NCBI GenBank assembly: GCA_014155875.1
Contig: JACEFZ010027920.1
Span: forward strand, 186,001-250,000
Length of the DNA: 64,000 bases
Source of the DNA: Cepaea nemoralis
Lineage: Eukaryota > Mollusca > Gastropoda > Stylommatophora > Helicidae
Direction of reading: 5' to 3'
A program made the translations under genes and the position numbers. The notes under the pieces are model-generated. The model was given only the letters and a program-made list of their open reading frames with translations, was not told the origin of the DNA and did not search any database. Within the stretch, counting starts at the first letter, position 1. Each line of letters starts with the position of its first letter. This document shows, in pieces, positions 1 to 10,749 of this stretch.

Positions 1-545
1 GGGCTTCATAGATACAGTGTGGAATGTGAGGGCTTCATAGATACAGTGTGGAATGTGAGGGCTTCATAGATAGCCTACAGTGTGAAATATTAGGGCTTCA
101 TAGATACAGTGTGGAATGTGAGGGTTTCATAGATACAGTGTGGAATGTGAGGGCTTCATAGATACAGTGTGGAATGTGAGGGCTTCATAGATACAGTGTG
201 GAATGTGAGGGCTTCATAGATACAGTGTGGAATGTGAGGGCTTCATAGATACAGTGTGGAATGTGAGGGCTTCATAGATAGCCTACAGTGTGAAATATTA
301 GGGCTTCATAGATACAGTGTGGAATGTGAGGGTTTCATAGATACAGTGTGAATGTTAGGGCTTCATAGATACAGTGTGAAATGTTAGGGCTTCATAGATA
401 CAGTGTGGAATGTTAGGGCTTCATAGATACAGTGTGAAATGTTAGGGCTTCATAGATACAGTGTGAAATGTGAGGGCTTCATAGATACAGTGTGAAATGT
501 TAGGGCTTCATAGATACAGTGTGAAATGTTAGGGCTTCATAGATA
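1..545. repeat. 29-bp minisatellite array with a 34-bp variant unit
   Basis: About 18 head-to-tail copies of a 29-bp unit (gggcttcatagatacagtgt followed by ggaatgtga). The array starts at or before the left edge and ends near 545. Early units read ggaatgtga; later ones drift to gaaatgtta. A longer 34-bp variant containing atagcctacag occurs at about 59-92 and again at 268-301, roughly 209 bp apart, so part of the array was amplified as a multi-unit block. No coding potential. Confidence 0.95.
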
Positions 546-850
546 CTTACAACAAATGTCCTTTGCAGGACGTTGCGATCACCCCTGGGTTGTTTTTCTA
601 GACAATTTTACGGTCAATAGTTTACCATTGCTCTCTGAACGAGAAGTCAGCATTAAAGTCCAATTTAATGCTGGTACAAAGACTGAACCCCCTACCCCGC
701 CACCAGCACACCGCCAGTTTAAGAGCAAGCACTCTTATCCTTTCGGCCACATTGACTTCTTCGCATAAACTAGGTCATATATAATTAGGTGGAGTGGCCA
801 GTTCCTTTCTATTCGCCTTCATTTGAAGACAATTTGCAGAAAATTCAGAA

Positions 851-1005
851 TTCTTCTTCTTCTTCTTCTTCTTCTTCGTTCATCCGGAGTTTTTTCCGGA
901 CGTGATTGCGTTGTGCCTGTTTACAGCAGAGCTGCGTTCTTGCGCCGTTAGGCCGACACATCCGACTTCTGCGGGCATTTGTTGACCGGGTTAACCTTCC
1001 CAGGG
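851..1005 (-). mobile_element. Short SINE with (GAA)n tail, copy 1
   Basis: Read on the minus strand this begins at the gggaaggttaacc boundary and ends in (GAA)n. It is one of at least seven copies of a roughly 144-bp family in the window. Before the tail it has a short hairpin (a catccgg arm, an A-rich loop and its complement) followed by gaacgaagaagaag. The repeatable 5' boundary argues for a SINE rather than randomly truncated LINE ends. It appears to be inserted into the tRNA-type SINE at 1010-1155. Confidence 0.75.
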
Positions 1006-1009
1006 AATA

Positions 1010-1155
1010 ATTATTCCATACCCATTCTATGAGAATAAGTCGACCCCCACAGTCTCAGCAATTTGAAAAAGGAATGTTGCTGCCACTACTAGGTATCGAA
1101 CCTGGATCCCCAGTAAGCAGTTGAATAAACAACTATGTCACAAAGGCTCCAATTA
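1010..1155 (-). mobile_element. tRNA-derived SINE head (aaggctcc family)
   Basis: The minus strand reads ggagcctttgtgac..., with a B-box-like ggttcgatacc near 1100. Related sequence, including the acccattctatg segment and gtcgac, recurs at 7029-7165. It is a tRNA-derived SINE head and body fragment. Confidence 0.5.
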
Positions 1156-1259
1156 TAAAGATGACACGTAAATTATGTTAAAACAAATATGTTTGCAAAA
1201 GCAACTGTCATCAGAATATCATCTGCAATATTAGCGTATTAGGAAATATATATATATAC

Positions 1260-1428
1260 CTTTGTTTTTATTTGCTGGGGTATATGCATAGCCTGCAGCC
1301 TGTCCTGTCTTGCGACCAATCAAACCATTGAGATTAGGTCCAGTTTTGTGTTTCCCGCCCGCCTCTACTGTGTGGCACTGGAAACACTTCTGCGTGAAAA
1401 TCTTCTTTCCCTTCTCCACATCACCCAT
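1260..1428 (-). CDS. CYCS: Cytochrome c, first coding exon (partial gene)
   Basis: This exon encodes the first 56 residues of mitochondrial cytochrome c, the soluble haem protein of the intermembrane space that carries electrons from complex III to complex IV. Visible landmarks are the start [11 protein letters not shown], the haem-attachment motif C15-F-Q-C18-H19, the loop HKTGPNL and the segment [13 protein letters not shown]. The exon ends ANKNK plus one base of the following Gly codon, directly before a gt donor. That is the phase-1 intron position known from many animal cytochrome c genes. An ag acceptor lies two bases upstream of the ATG, so the 5' UTR is probably split by an intron. 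The second coding exon (Met ligand and C-terminal helix) is not in the window and should lie left of position 1. The frame is intact, which argues against a processed pseudogene. Confidence 0.9.
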
Positions 1429-1808
1429 CTCTGATAGCAATACATTATACAGTTATAAATGTTCACACTCATCGGAAGCAATAAGTCAAAACAATATAGA
1501 TTGTTTATTCAAACTATTATTATGGCAGTTCGTTGCCCTGTTTTTGTCTGCTTTGTGAGTTTAACTGAGAGGTAAACCTAGTCTATTTCATCTATAGATA
1601 TAATTATAACTCCTGTGTTCTACAAAAGATTATACCCAGGGTCGCCTCTGTGTGAGATTAGTTTCCTAATGATCCTCGGCGGTATTTTTCTTTTCAGTTA
1701 ACCATGATAGTTTGGTCAATATTTTGCATTTTTAAAACTTTTATATGAAAACGATAACTCATTCATCATCCCAAAACGTGTATCAGCGTGTAAAAGAAAA
1801 GGGACAAT
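1429..1808. other. Sequence upstream of the cytochrome c exon
   Basis: AT-rich sequence, probably the intron between the non-coding first exon and the start-codon exon of cytochrome c. I see no recognisable element and could not identify the 5' UTR exon. Confidence 0.4.
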
Positions 1809-2278
1809 TATCAAGCTTTAAATGCTTTTATATCTGTCCGCTGTTGTTTGCACAGTAAACTGTATGTTAGGAACAATGGTCGGCTCTCGCTGAATGGACT
1901 GGTTAGCCTTTTCGCTTCTCGAGTGCATTTGTCAGGAGACTCCTGGGAGTCGTCGCTGGAGATTCGGTGTTCGTGCTTTGTGCGGCGCTTTCGGCGGGTC
2001 GCCCCGCGGAAAGAGACCGAGCCATGCAAGATAAAAACCGGGTCAATGAAGTCTTTCTGGTGACTGCCGATGGAGTGACTTGAGGATGGTCAACGATGAA
2101 CTGTATTTTTCGTGGAGGGCTTTTATGTTGGCATTCTGGCGGCCGAATTATGCACAGTGTGCCTGTGCGGGTTATTGGCTTTCCGGGACTCCTGTCTGTT
2201 CCACTTTTCACAATGGGCAGTGAGGAGCATTTTGTGTGATATTCACTGGCAAAGCAACACTAACTATCAAGCTTTAAA
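1809..2278 (+). mobile_element. Mosaic non-autonomous retroelement, 5'-truncated copy with 14-bp TSD
   Basis: The insert (1823-2264) is flanked by the perfect direct repeat tatcaagctttaaa at 1809-1822 and 2265-2278. It matches the 3' three quarters of the 640-bp element at 54254-54893, including a block (about 1930-2045) that is also the body of the tRNA-derived SINEs at 10496 and 22162. It ends in a short ctaac tail. A 5' truncation plus TSD plus simple tail is the signature of LINE-driven retrotransposition. Confidence 0.8.
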
Positions 2279-2279
2279 G

Positions 2280-2282
<3 letters not shown>

Positions 2283-2373
<91 letters not shown>
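2283..2373. repeat. (TA)n microsatellite, about 90 bp
   Basis: Uninterrupted TA dinucleotide tract just downstream of the mosaic retroelement. Confidence 0.98.
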
Positions 2374-2376
<3 letters not shown>

Positions 2377-2895
2377 GTAGGGGTATCCCCTATCAAAGGA
2401 GAAGTAAGGCGCCTCCTTCCCTCCGCTAGCCTACGGGACACCCTTGGGCAAGGTGGAGTACCCGTATAGCCTCCCGATCAGGGTTACGTGAAGCCATGGG
2501 TGCAGGTGGTGGATGAAGATGGTAAGCAGCCGACAGATAGTTGTAGGTTATGGTCTCCACCTTCACGACGGTAGGCAGAGGATCTCTTTTTTGAGGAGAC
2601 AATGGCTACGGTCACTGACCAGTATGGTCACTGCTAGGAAGGAAAGCAATGGCAAACTACCTTCTTTACAGATGCCAAGAAAATCATGTTGTATGGACTC
2701 ATCGATAATCAGAAAAACGGCGTAAATGGGTGCTCCATAGGAGCAGCCTCGTCCGGTAGGGATAGTCATGTGCACCAGGTGACTCCAGACCGTTAACAGG
2801 CTACTAGGTGCAAAAGATTAAAATCATTGAAAGTAGGAACTTGGAATGTTAGAACAATGAATGCAGATGGAAAATTTGAAAACATCAAATAAGAA

Positions 2896-3985
2896 ATGGA
2901 GAGAGAGAAGATTAACATATCAGGAATATCGGAAACGAGATGGAAAGGGGCAGGGATAAGGACAGGAGAGGATTGTAAGAGTATTTACTCTGGGGGAGAA
3001 GAACAGCAAATAGGTGTAGCCATTATATTAGATAAGCAAACATCAAATTATGTCAAACGATATCGGGCGGTGCCAGACAGAGTTCTATTAGTAAAATTAA
3101 ACGGAAGACCTTTTAAAATAAATGTCATTCAAGTATACGCCCCAACAAGTGAATGCAGTGAAGAAAGTATAGAGGAATTTTATAATGACATGGAGTCTGC
3201 TTTGAAGAACTGTAAAAAATCAGAAATAAATATAATGATGGGTGATTTCAACGCAAAATTAGGAAAGCAAAGCGATGGATGCAGTGTAGGCAACCATGGT
3301 TTGGGAGAGAAAAATGACAGTGGATACAGACTTAGTAGAATGGGCAAAAGAACAATAAATGGTTGTAGGAAACACCTGGTTTAAACAGCATCCTAGAAGA
3401 TTATGGACATGGAGGAGTCCAGACAGCAGGATTAAAAACCAGATAGATTACATCCTGATTAGCAAAAGGTTTCGAAATGCGTTAACAGTCGTAAAAACAG
3501 TTCCAAATGCAGACTGTTACAGTGATCACAGATTAATTACAGGCACATTGAGGGTAAAGTTAAAGAAAGTCAAGTATACAGCAGGAAACCCTAAATATGA
3601 CATGTGCAAATTGAAAACTGACAAAGAAATACAAGATAATTTTAACATAGAAGTAAAGAACAAATTTGATTTATTGTCTGATCTAGAGATCCTATTTCAA
3701 GATGTAGATGATCAATTGGAAATGCTGAAGAATTCAATCAGTTGTGCAGCAGAAAAAACTATTCCAAAAGTAAAGAAAGTGGGCTGTAAGACATGGATGA
3801 CTGAAGACATTTTACAACTAATGGAATCAAGAAGACAGAACAAAAATAATCCTGCCAAATATGAAGAAATTCACAGAAAAGTCAGAACCTTATGTAAGGA
3901 GGCAAAAGAAACATGGCTTGAGAAAAATTGCAGAGAAATTGAAAAGCAACACAGCAGTAAACATGCAAAACTAATGCACGTGTAA
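2896..3985 (+). pseudogene. LINE endonuclease domain, broken
   Basis: Two overlapping open frames (2896-3384 and 3359-3985) encode the APE-type endonuclease and the following linker. The first carries SETRWKGAG, QVYAPTSE and MMGDFNAKLG; the second carries NTWFKQH, QIDYILISKRFRN and the catalytic-type SDHR motif. A frameshift near 3360-3380 separates them. In an intact element this domain nicks target DNA to prime reverse transcription. The frame ends at a stop at the internal deletion near 3985. Confidence 0.85.
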
Positions 3986-4640
3986 TGTCTCCAGATCTGT
4001 TTTCTCTGTACAGTGAAAGTATTTTCAGAAATATTGAAGATGGAAGGAATCAACATTGGGGGACGATGCATCAATAACATTAGATATGCAGATGATACGG
4101 TCTTGATTGCAGACAATGAACAGGGCCTGCAAAATTTAGTAGATGCGGTTGTTACACACAGTGAACAACGAGGGTTAGAATTAAATTGTAAAAAGACACA
4201 GATTATGGTCGTCATTAGGAAGAACGAAATACCACAATGTGATATATAAGTAAATGGGAATATTATCCAACAAGTGAATAGGTACAATTATCTCGGAACA
4301 GTAATAACATCTGATGGGAGATGCCTTGAAGAGATTAGAAGAAGAATCGCCATGGCAAAAGTAACCTTTAGCTAAATGAAAAACATACTGACCAATAAAA
4401 AGATGTCAATTGAAACGAGAAAAAGAGTGTTGAGATGCTACATAGAACCTGTACTTTTATATGGATGTGAAGCTTGGACAATGAGCAGTCTGGCTGAAAA
4501 AACATCTGATGGCTGTAGAAATGTGGTTTCTGAGGAAAATGCAAAGAATACCATGGACAGCCAGAAAGACCAATGAACAAGTCCTTCAAGAAACAAATGA
4601 AGATCGTAAACTGATTAGAGACATTAGACGTAGACAGTCA

Positions 4641-4814
4641 CAATTTTTGGGCATGTTATGAGAAGAAATGATTTAGAGAACTTGGTGGCAACTGGTAAGA
4701 TCGAGGGGAACAGACCAAGGGGAAGACCAATTTTTGGGCATGTTATGAGAAGAAATGATTTAGAGAACTTGGTGACAACTGGTAAGATCGAGGGGAACAG
4801 ACCAAGGGGAAGAC
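4641..4814 (+). repeat. 87-bp tandem duplication inside LINE C-terminus
   Basis: Two copies (4641-4727 and 4728-4814) starting caatttttgggcatgttatg, differing by about one base. The period is 87 bp, so the duplication is in frame and repeats 29 residues of the LINE C-terminal GKIEGNRPRGRP region. Confidence 0.95.
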
Positions 4815-4889
4815 CTAGAAGCAAGTACCTGGATGGCTTGGCGTTGTGGCATAGTCTGGACAGAAACACGGAGTTGATCCACGACTATA

Positions 4890-5499
4890 TATATCAGCCA
4901 TCAGATTAGCCCCAGTGAACAAATCACTGAGACAAGATGAAATACCAAATCAACTAATTAAAGCAGCAAGAGAAGTCGGAACAGCATGGCTACATAGACT
5001 ATTCAACCATGTTTGGGTAGAACAACAGACACCACGAGACTGGAGAAACGCCATAATTATCCCAATTTGGAAAACAAACAAACAAAGGCAGCAAAAGAGA
5101 TTGCACACAATACAGAGGCATTTCACTGTTGAGTCATACTGGGAAAATATTTTGAAAAATTCTTGAGAAAAGACTATGAACTACTATAGGACCCCAGCTA
5201 AGCGAAACACAACTTGGATTTAGGAAAAACAAAGGATGCACAGATGCCATTTTTGCTCTTAGACAACTTATAGAAAAATCAATAGAATTAAATGAAACAC
5301 TCTACTTGGCTTTGTCGACCAAGAAAAGGAATTTGATAGAGTAGATAGAAACAAACTGTGGGAAATCCTTAAACAATATGGTGTGAGTACACATCTAGAC
5401 AACAGTGAATGCACTATGAGAGCAACTGGAGGACACTCAGAACCCTTCACCATAAGATCCGGAGTACGACAAGGTTGTGTCCTGTCCCCTCTCTTGTTC

Positions 5500-5588
<89 letters not shown>

Positions 5589-6340
5589 ACATATGTAAAG
5601 AAACCAGCCAAACAGAGACCGCAAGAATACCGCATGACGGAGAACACAGAAGAAGAACAATCTGCATATCTAACTATTAGAGAAGTCCTGTTTGCGGACG
5701 ACCAAGCACTAATAGCAAAATCAGAAGCTGAATTACAAGACCACATGAATAGTCTAAACGAAATGTGTAGGGAACATAACATGAAAATTAGCACAAGCAA
5801 ATCAGAGGTAATTATTATACTAAAGAAGAAAAAACAATAATTCACCTAAACGAACATCCCTTGAAACAAGTAAAGAGTTTCAAGTACCTAGGAAGTATAA
5901 TATCATCAAATGGCAGATCAGAAGACGAGATCGAATATAGATGCAAAAAGGCAAACCAACTCATTGGACAAATGGCATCAATACTAAAGAACAAACATGT
6001 ATCAATAACTACTAAGAAATCACTTTACAATACAATCTTCGTACCAACTCTATGCTACCAATGCCAAACCTGGACAATGACAGAAAAAGAGAAAAGAAAA
6101 ATCACAACAACAGAAATGAAATTCCTGAGAAGAATACTCATCGTATCAAGAAGAGATAAGATCAGAAATGAAGAAATCAGGACTAAAGTGGGGGTTATAG
6201 CAGCACTAGATTTTATTAGAAAGCAGCAAGTCAAATAGTTTAGCCATGCAAGTAGGTTACCAGTCAACAGCATACCGCAACAAGCAATAATGTACAGACC
6301 AGATGGCAACAGAGCAAGAGGCCGACCACGTAAACGTTGA
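4890..6340 (+). mobile_element. Second LINE fragment (RT region), split by (TA)n
   Basis: A distinct LINE reverse-transcriptase remnant. Landmarks are DEIPNQLIKAA near 4935, a DFDRV-like degenerate box near 5330, SGVRQGCVLSPLLF at about 5455-5500 and FADDQALIAKSE at about 5690. The C-terminal segment FKYLGSIISSNGRSEDEI starts at 5878, followed by RGRPRKR near 6320. A (TA)n tract has expanded exactly between the GCVLSP motif and the FADD box. Several stops lie between 5165 and 5380. It is 5'-truncated at the junction with the preceding LINE. Confidence 0.8.
5503..5586. repeat. (TA)n microsatellite inside LINE RT
   Basis: Two TA runs separated by a single att interruption, lying between conserved RT motifs of the LINE at 4890-6340. 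Confidence 0.97.
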
Positions 6341-6500
6341 CAAACGTTGGCAAATCTTGACTGTCTGAATTTAATTTCTCTAATCAATTTATGGTTATCT
6401 GTTTACTTAAGGACTGCGTCATTTTGTTTTCTGTCTGCCCATGGTATTCTTTGCAGTTTTCTCAGAAAACACTGCTCCCATTAGTTGTTTCTCAGCTTGT
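6340..6500 (-). mobile_element. Short LINE 3'-region fragment
   Basis: The minus strand contains CFLRKLQRIPWADRK and KLIREIKFRQSRF, recognisable as the C-terminal region of the RTE-like LINEs seen elsewhere in the window (compare FLRRMLRIPWTAR at about 60750). It is only about 160 bp and abuts the preceding LINE in opposite orientation. Confidence 0.6.
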
Positions 6501-6584
6501 CTGTTATTGTATGCGTGTTTCGCACTATATGAAATCACACAGTACTAGTCATGTACAACAATAAGTAAACATACAGTAAAAGAA

Positions 6585-7165
6585 CCCCTTTACACACCTT
6601 AAGGCGCAATGGGCACATGGTGCTAGACCCATATTCTTACAGACCAGCACCTTGGGGGTGGTGTGGTCAGTCTCATGGCATATGCCTTTACTCCCCTATA
6701 CATTTCCCGGTTCAAGCTGGTAGGTAAGGCTAAGGTGGAGCGGACGCGCTATGGACCAGGCTGACATTCTGAATGCTCTACGAGAAGTAAGACTTTTGCG
6801 AGAACCAAGTGATGACTGTGAATCTACAACGATGGTCAGACTGCGAGGACAGCAAATCAAAAGAGGTGTGGCCAAACAAGAATACTACGCAGGAAGCCAA
6901 AGAAGATTGATAAACCTACACAGAACTGGTGTCGTTAGCCGCTATACGCTGCGGGATTTGCTGAGGAGGGGATCTGAGCACTTATGGACTGAATGGTTCG
7001 ATGTGCAATGATGATGATCTGTCGACTAACATTTCCCGGTACCCATTCTATGCTAGGTCGACAGATCCCTAGTCAATTTTTAAAATCTGTCCTGATGTGA
7101 ATTTGAACCCATGACTACCGGGCCCACATGTGAGCATCTAATCACAGCGTTACCTTGGCTCCCAT
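6585..7165 (-). mobile_element. tRNA-derived SINE interrupted by a 317-bp insertion
   Basis: The minus strand begins ggagccaaggtaacgc with a B-box-like gggttcaaattc near 7100, then the cccattctatg segment, and continues left of the insertion to about 6585. Related copies occur at 1010-1155, 23065-23310 and 25850-26085. The element is split by the insertion at 6712-7028. Confidence 0.5.
6700..7040 (+). mobile_element. Unidentified 317-bp insertion with 12-bp TSD and an 86-codon frame
   Basis: The insert (6712-7028) is flanked by the perfect direct repeat acatttcccggt at 6700-6711 and 7029-7040. It contains an open frame at 6751-7011 (starts MDQADILNALREV, ends EHLWTEWFDVQ) and a tail tgatgatgatc. 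RTE-type LINEs, including the one at 58135-61083, end in the same kind of (TGA)n tail, so this is either a 5'-truncated LINE end or a non-autonomous element using such a LINE. I do not recognise the predicted protein and cannot say that it is expressed. Confidence 0.7.
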
Positions 7166-8282
7166 ATAAAACAGCTCTTTTCTCTTAAATCCTGTCAATT
7201 TCAGTGTAATTTACCTGCATTAGCTTTAATATAAAGAGACAAACCCTGCCAGGCAGCAAGGGGGAGTGGTTATGATGGCACCTTTTACCTGCCAAAGGCC
7301 ATGTCACAGAGTTTGTAGGTACAGACATAGCTATTCCACCAACTAACTAGCCTACTCTGAATGACTGCTGCCTGTATTGGTCCACATCCATATATCAACA
7401 TACTTATGGTTGTTCTCTATATTTAGAGGCCACTCCATTATCCGCCACCAAATGGGTACGCCTAAAAGTAGCCTAAGATTCCTACCCTAGGGATATGTGT
7501 TGTGTGTGTGTGAGCTATCGCATGTAATATAGTGTAGTGACAGCAACAAGCAAGAAGGATTTGACTTTGTACATCGTCAGAGATAATGCTACAAGCATTT
7601 AATAATAATTATGTGGCAGGAAAACTTCAAATGTTGTGATGTTGATGAGTGCAAGTATTGTTCATCCTGCAAAGCAGATTGTATCTAATGGGCAAATTAA
7701 AGAAGTAAAAACAACAAAGAGAACCAGAAGGTTTCCTGAACCATAGATAACCACATTGCAACTATCAATATAATTGTAGTTGTGCTTGTGTATTTTGTAT
7801 ACTCTAAGCTGTTGCTATTCCTGTTTACTTTCAGGTATTTGAAGAATGACAGACTCAAAAACAAACAGTTGCAATAAACTGAAGATAATGATGAAACAGT
7901 GTAAAAGGATATCATTACATGACATGTGTATGAACTTGTAATCATACAGGTATTTGCTATATGAAATGTTGAGCCTAATAAAGCAGCAGCAGCTGAATGT
8001 GTACTATGATGTTTTAAAATAAGACACATCACAGGGCTGAAATACAGCTGGTGATATGGCCCATTGTCCAAAACAAAAAGTAGCAGAAAATGGAAGAAAA
8101 GGATGACCAATCGTGGGAGGAGGTGGTGGTGGTGGAGGAGATCATAAATCTTCTGCCCCAGTTGCACAATGATCTGTAAACTAGGGTTGCACCTGACACT
8201 ACAAGTGATCGGTCTACTAAAGAAATGATAGTCAGAAAACATTTTGAAAACCATAATGACAACTTTTTTGTTTTTTTGTTCG
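7166..8282. other. Unassigned intergenic sequence
   Basis: No gene found. A short stretch around 7250-7440 may be an old SINE remnant (agcaaggg, gtttgtaggtac). A (GT)n run lies near 7495-7512 and a ggtggtggtgg tract near 8120-8140. Confidence 0.4.
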
Positions 8283-8514
8283 CATATCCTTTACAGGACA
8301 TCGCTGTCAACATCAGCATCGTTCAGCTGACTATTGATTTCTTGGCGAGATTACGCTCAGTAGTTTGCCATTGCTTTCTGAGCGCCCGGCTAACATACCC
8401 CGTAAGTTACCCACACGGTGAGAACCGCTACCGATTTTCGCGCACGTCACGTTACTCACGAGAGTATTCAGGGTTACGGAGAAAGACGTTTACCTCCTAG
8501 GCCAGGGAGACCGG
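8283..8514 (-). mobile_element. tRNA-derived SINE with tggcaaactact core
   Basis: On the minus strand: a head ccggtctccctggcctagga (A-box-like ggcctaggaggt), a middle containing taacttacgg, then the core cagaaagcaatggcaaacta and an end at aaaggatatgcg. Copies of the same family lie at 14571-14800 (minus) and 61083-61333 (plus); a head-only copy is at 20600-20762. Confidence 0.75.
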
Positions 8515-10401
8515 CAGAATGTCACTTGCAAAATATCTCATTATTGAGATTCTTTCACATCTATCCTATTCTTCAGTTTCCGCTCCATCACATTTTCTTT
8601 TGACAAATATTTAAAAGCAAAAAACAGCTCAAATTAAATCATTTACACAGTGATGAGAAAGTCACACTGGCATGTAATAACTGGTTTAGTCTGAAAAATA
8701 CAGTCAACTCTTCCAAAGGTCTTTTCAAGATCAAGAGGTGATGGAATTAGTGCGTCAATTCAAGCGGTCATTATGCCAAGAAGAAATAAATACTATACAC
8801 AATTTCAATTTTCAATGATATTTTCTTCAAAGGTAGGGTAATGACTTATGGCCGGTCCCTTTGGATACAAAATTATAATAGAAATGGCACTCTTCATCTG
8901 GAACGTTTATTTATGAATGCTTAATACAACGAGAGTTTCCCTTGGATGAAGAGAAACTTAGAGTGTTGTTGATTAGTTATAACATGTTTCGATAAGATGG
9001 TACATTAATTCCATGCCAAGTTGACTCAAAAAATTGAAAATTTCATCTGTATCTATTTTTGTTTCAAGGTTTGAGAATAACTTCTTTTTTTAACCATGTC
9101 AGGAAGCATTTCTTATCCATTGCCGTGCTTCTGTGCATCGGGCAGTTCAGAACAAGGCACACTTTAGAGAGTTACAAGTTAACACCAGGCACTCATGCAC
9201 TCACACACACAGGCACACACATATACACACACCATCCACACATAATATGTGACATATGAAAAAAGTGAATGGAAAGTGAAAGAAGTCATCAGTGAAGGAA
9301 GGCACAGCTGCACACCACCACTTTCCGCTATTATTAACCATTCTACAGGCATACTTATAAACAAATATGAATTACCGGACTGATTAAATCACGAACAGAA
9401 CAGTTACTGGAGTTGAAGTTCTTGACGTTGGCTTTAAACTGTGTACAGAGCGGTTTCAGTGAATACTCATGTCAGTGATGGCCCCTACGGGATGCCAATA
9501 GTATGTAAGTACTTACTGTTCCATGTTCAATTCCTTATGTTTGGAGAGAAAAGAGTAATAATAATGACAGGACTGTTAAACTGAAAATACCTCAACTTCT
9601 GAAGTAATAATATACACGTAATGGCTCACTTTTAGATGACAATACTCAATACTATATTTCAGTTTGTTGGCAAGTAATATGAGTAGAGGTTTTAATAATT
9701 AAATCTGAATAAAAACAAACAATGCTGCATAAAATGCATACTTTTTAAAATGTATGGCTACAACAACTTGTGCAAGTGTTTTATCTAAAACCCTTTAAAG
9801 CAGTAACATTCCAGTTGAATACAACCAAATTAACGTTGATTAGGTTCTTTTTTGTTTACATTATTTTTTTTTTAAATGACCAGATTTATAATCTGAAAGA
9901 ACAGAAACCAGAGTTTAATAACAATTTGTACAAATGTGTACATCATGGTAGCAGAGTCAGGTAAAAACTTTGTTAACTTCAGACAAAACTGCAAATTATC
10001 ATCACCATCCCATCCAGATTGCTAATTTTGGCTGTCCAATTAATATTCAGCAAATGATGCAGTTATATTTGTACATTTAAGTCAATGGCATTCATACTTA
10101 TATATTGAAGGAACCAAACTGAAACATATTCCTTGAAATCATCATGTCTTTTCAAGAACACCTTTATCTCACTTTTACTGGCTTTGACACCAATATAACA
10201 TAAATGTAACATCGAGATACTGTGAAGACAGAGGCATCTAAACTGTAATCTTTGATTGTTTTATTTCAAATAAACAGGCGGCAAGTAAAGTAAACGACAA
10301 GAGTCACAAAGCAAAGAAGAACGTGATGCAATAATAAACAACCAAAGGAAGGCAAATAAGACAGACATAAGCATGGGGAAAAGAGGGGGGGAGCGAAAGG
10401 C

Positions 10402-10450
<49 letters not shown>

Positions 10451-10482
10451 TATATGTGCATTAGTGAAACTAATAAAAATAG
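8515..10482. other. Unassigned AT-rich sequence with simple repeats
   Basis: No coding exon or known element recognised over about 2 kb. A (CA)n-type tract lies at about 9199-9242, and a (GA)n tract followed by ten or more Gs at 10407-10450. Confidence 0.5.
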
Positions 10483-10749
10483 CAAAACCATTCAGTCGCT
10501 TAAAAGTCGACATGGTCGACTTCATCGCACCGGGTTTTATCCCATATGGCTCGGTCTCTTTCCGCAACGCGGAAAGCGTCGCACAAAGCACGAACTCCGT
10601 AGCTTTTAGCGACGACCCACAGGAGTCTCCGAAACATTTAACTCGTAAACCGAAGGGTGCGGCCCGGAATCGAACCCACAACCTTCGGATCACAAGTCAA
10701 ACGGCTTGACCACTTCGCCACAGAGACTCCCAAAACCAAAACCATTCAG
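10483..10749 (-). mobile_element. tRNA-derived SINE with 13-bp TSD
   Basis: The insert (10496-10736) is flanked by the perfect direct repeat caaaaccattcag at 10483-10495 and 10737-10749. The minus strand begins gggagtctctgtggcgaagt, where tggcgaagtgg acts as an A box, and gtgggttcgattccgg is a strong B box. The body (cttttagcgacgaccc and cacaaagcacgaactcc on the plus strand) is shared with the elements at 22162, 1823 and 54254. It is a complete copy of about 241 bp. Confidence 0.9.

Larger units (their letters stand above)
2380..4890 (+). mobile_element. RTE-like LINE, internally deleted copy
   Basis: A 5' region (2380-2820) precedes an endonuclease/reverse-transcriptase reading frame like that of the LINE at 58135-61083. 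The APE endonuclease part runs 2835-3560 with GISETRWKG, QVYAPTSE, GDFNAKLG and SDHR landmarks. Near 3975 the sequence jumps from the linker after the endonuclease straight to VSPDLFSLYS, so about 0.8 kb of the RT fingers and palm is missing. RIRYADDTVLIAD-like sequence follows at about 4080, then the C-terminal region (LLYGCEAWTM, about 4450), whose end is duplicated in tandem. Stops and frameshifts make it inactive. Confidence 0.85.

Noticed and set aside
1..545. CRISPR-like array
   Set aside because: Units are contiguous 29-bp tandem repeats without unique spacers, in an animal genome.
2112..2429. 105-codon frame with a run of Tyr-Ile repeats
   Set aside because: It reads through the (TA)n microsatellite and the mosaic retroelement.
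10373..10693. Overlapping open frames on both strands around 10.3-10.7 kb
   Set aside because: They come from a (GA)n tract and the body of a tRNA-derived SINE with its own TSD, not from a gene.
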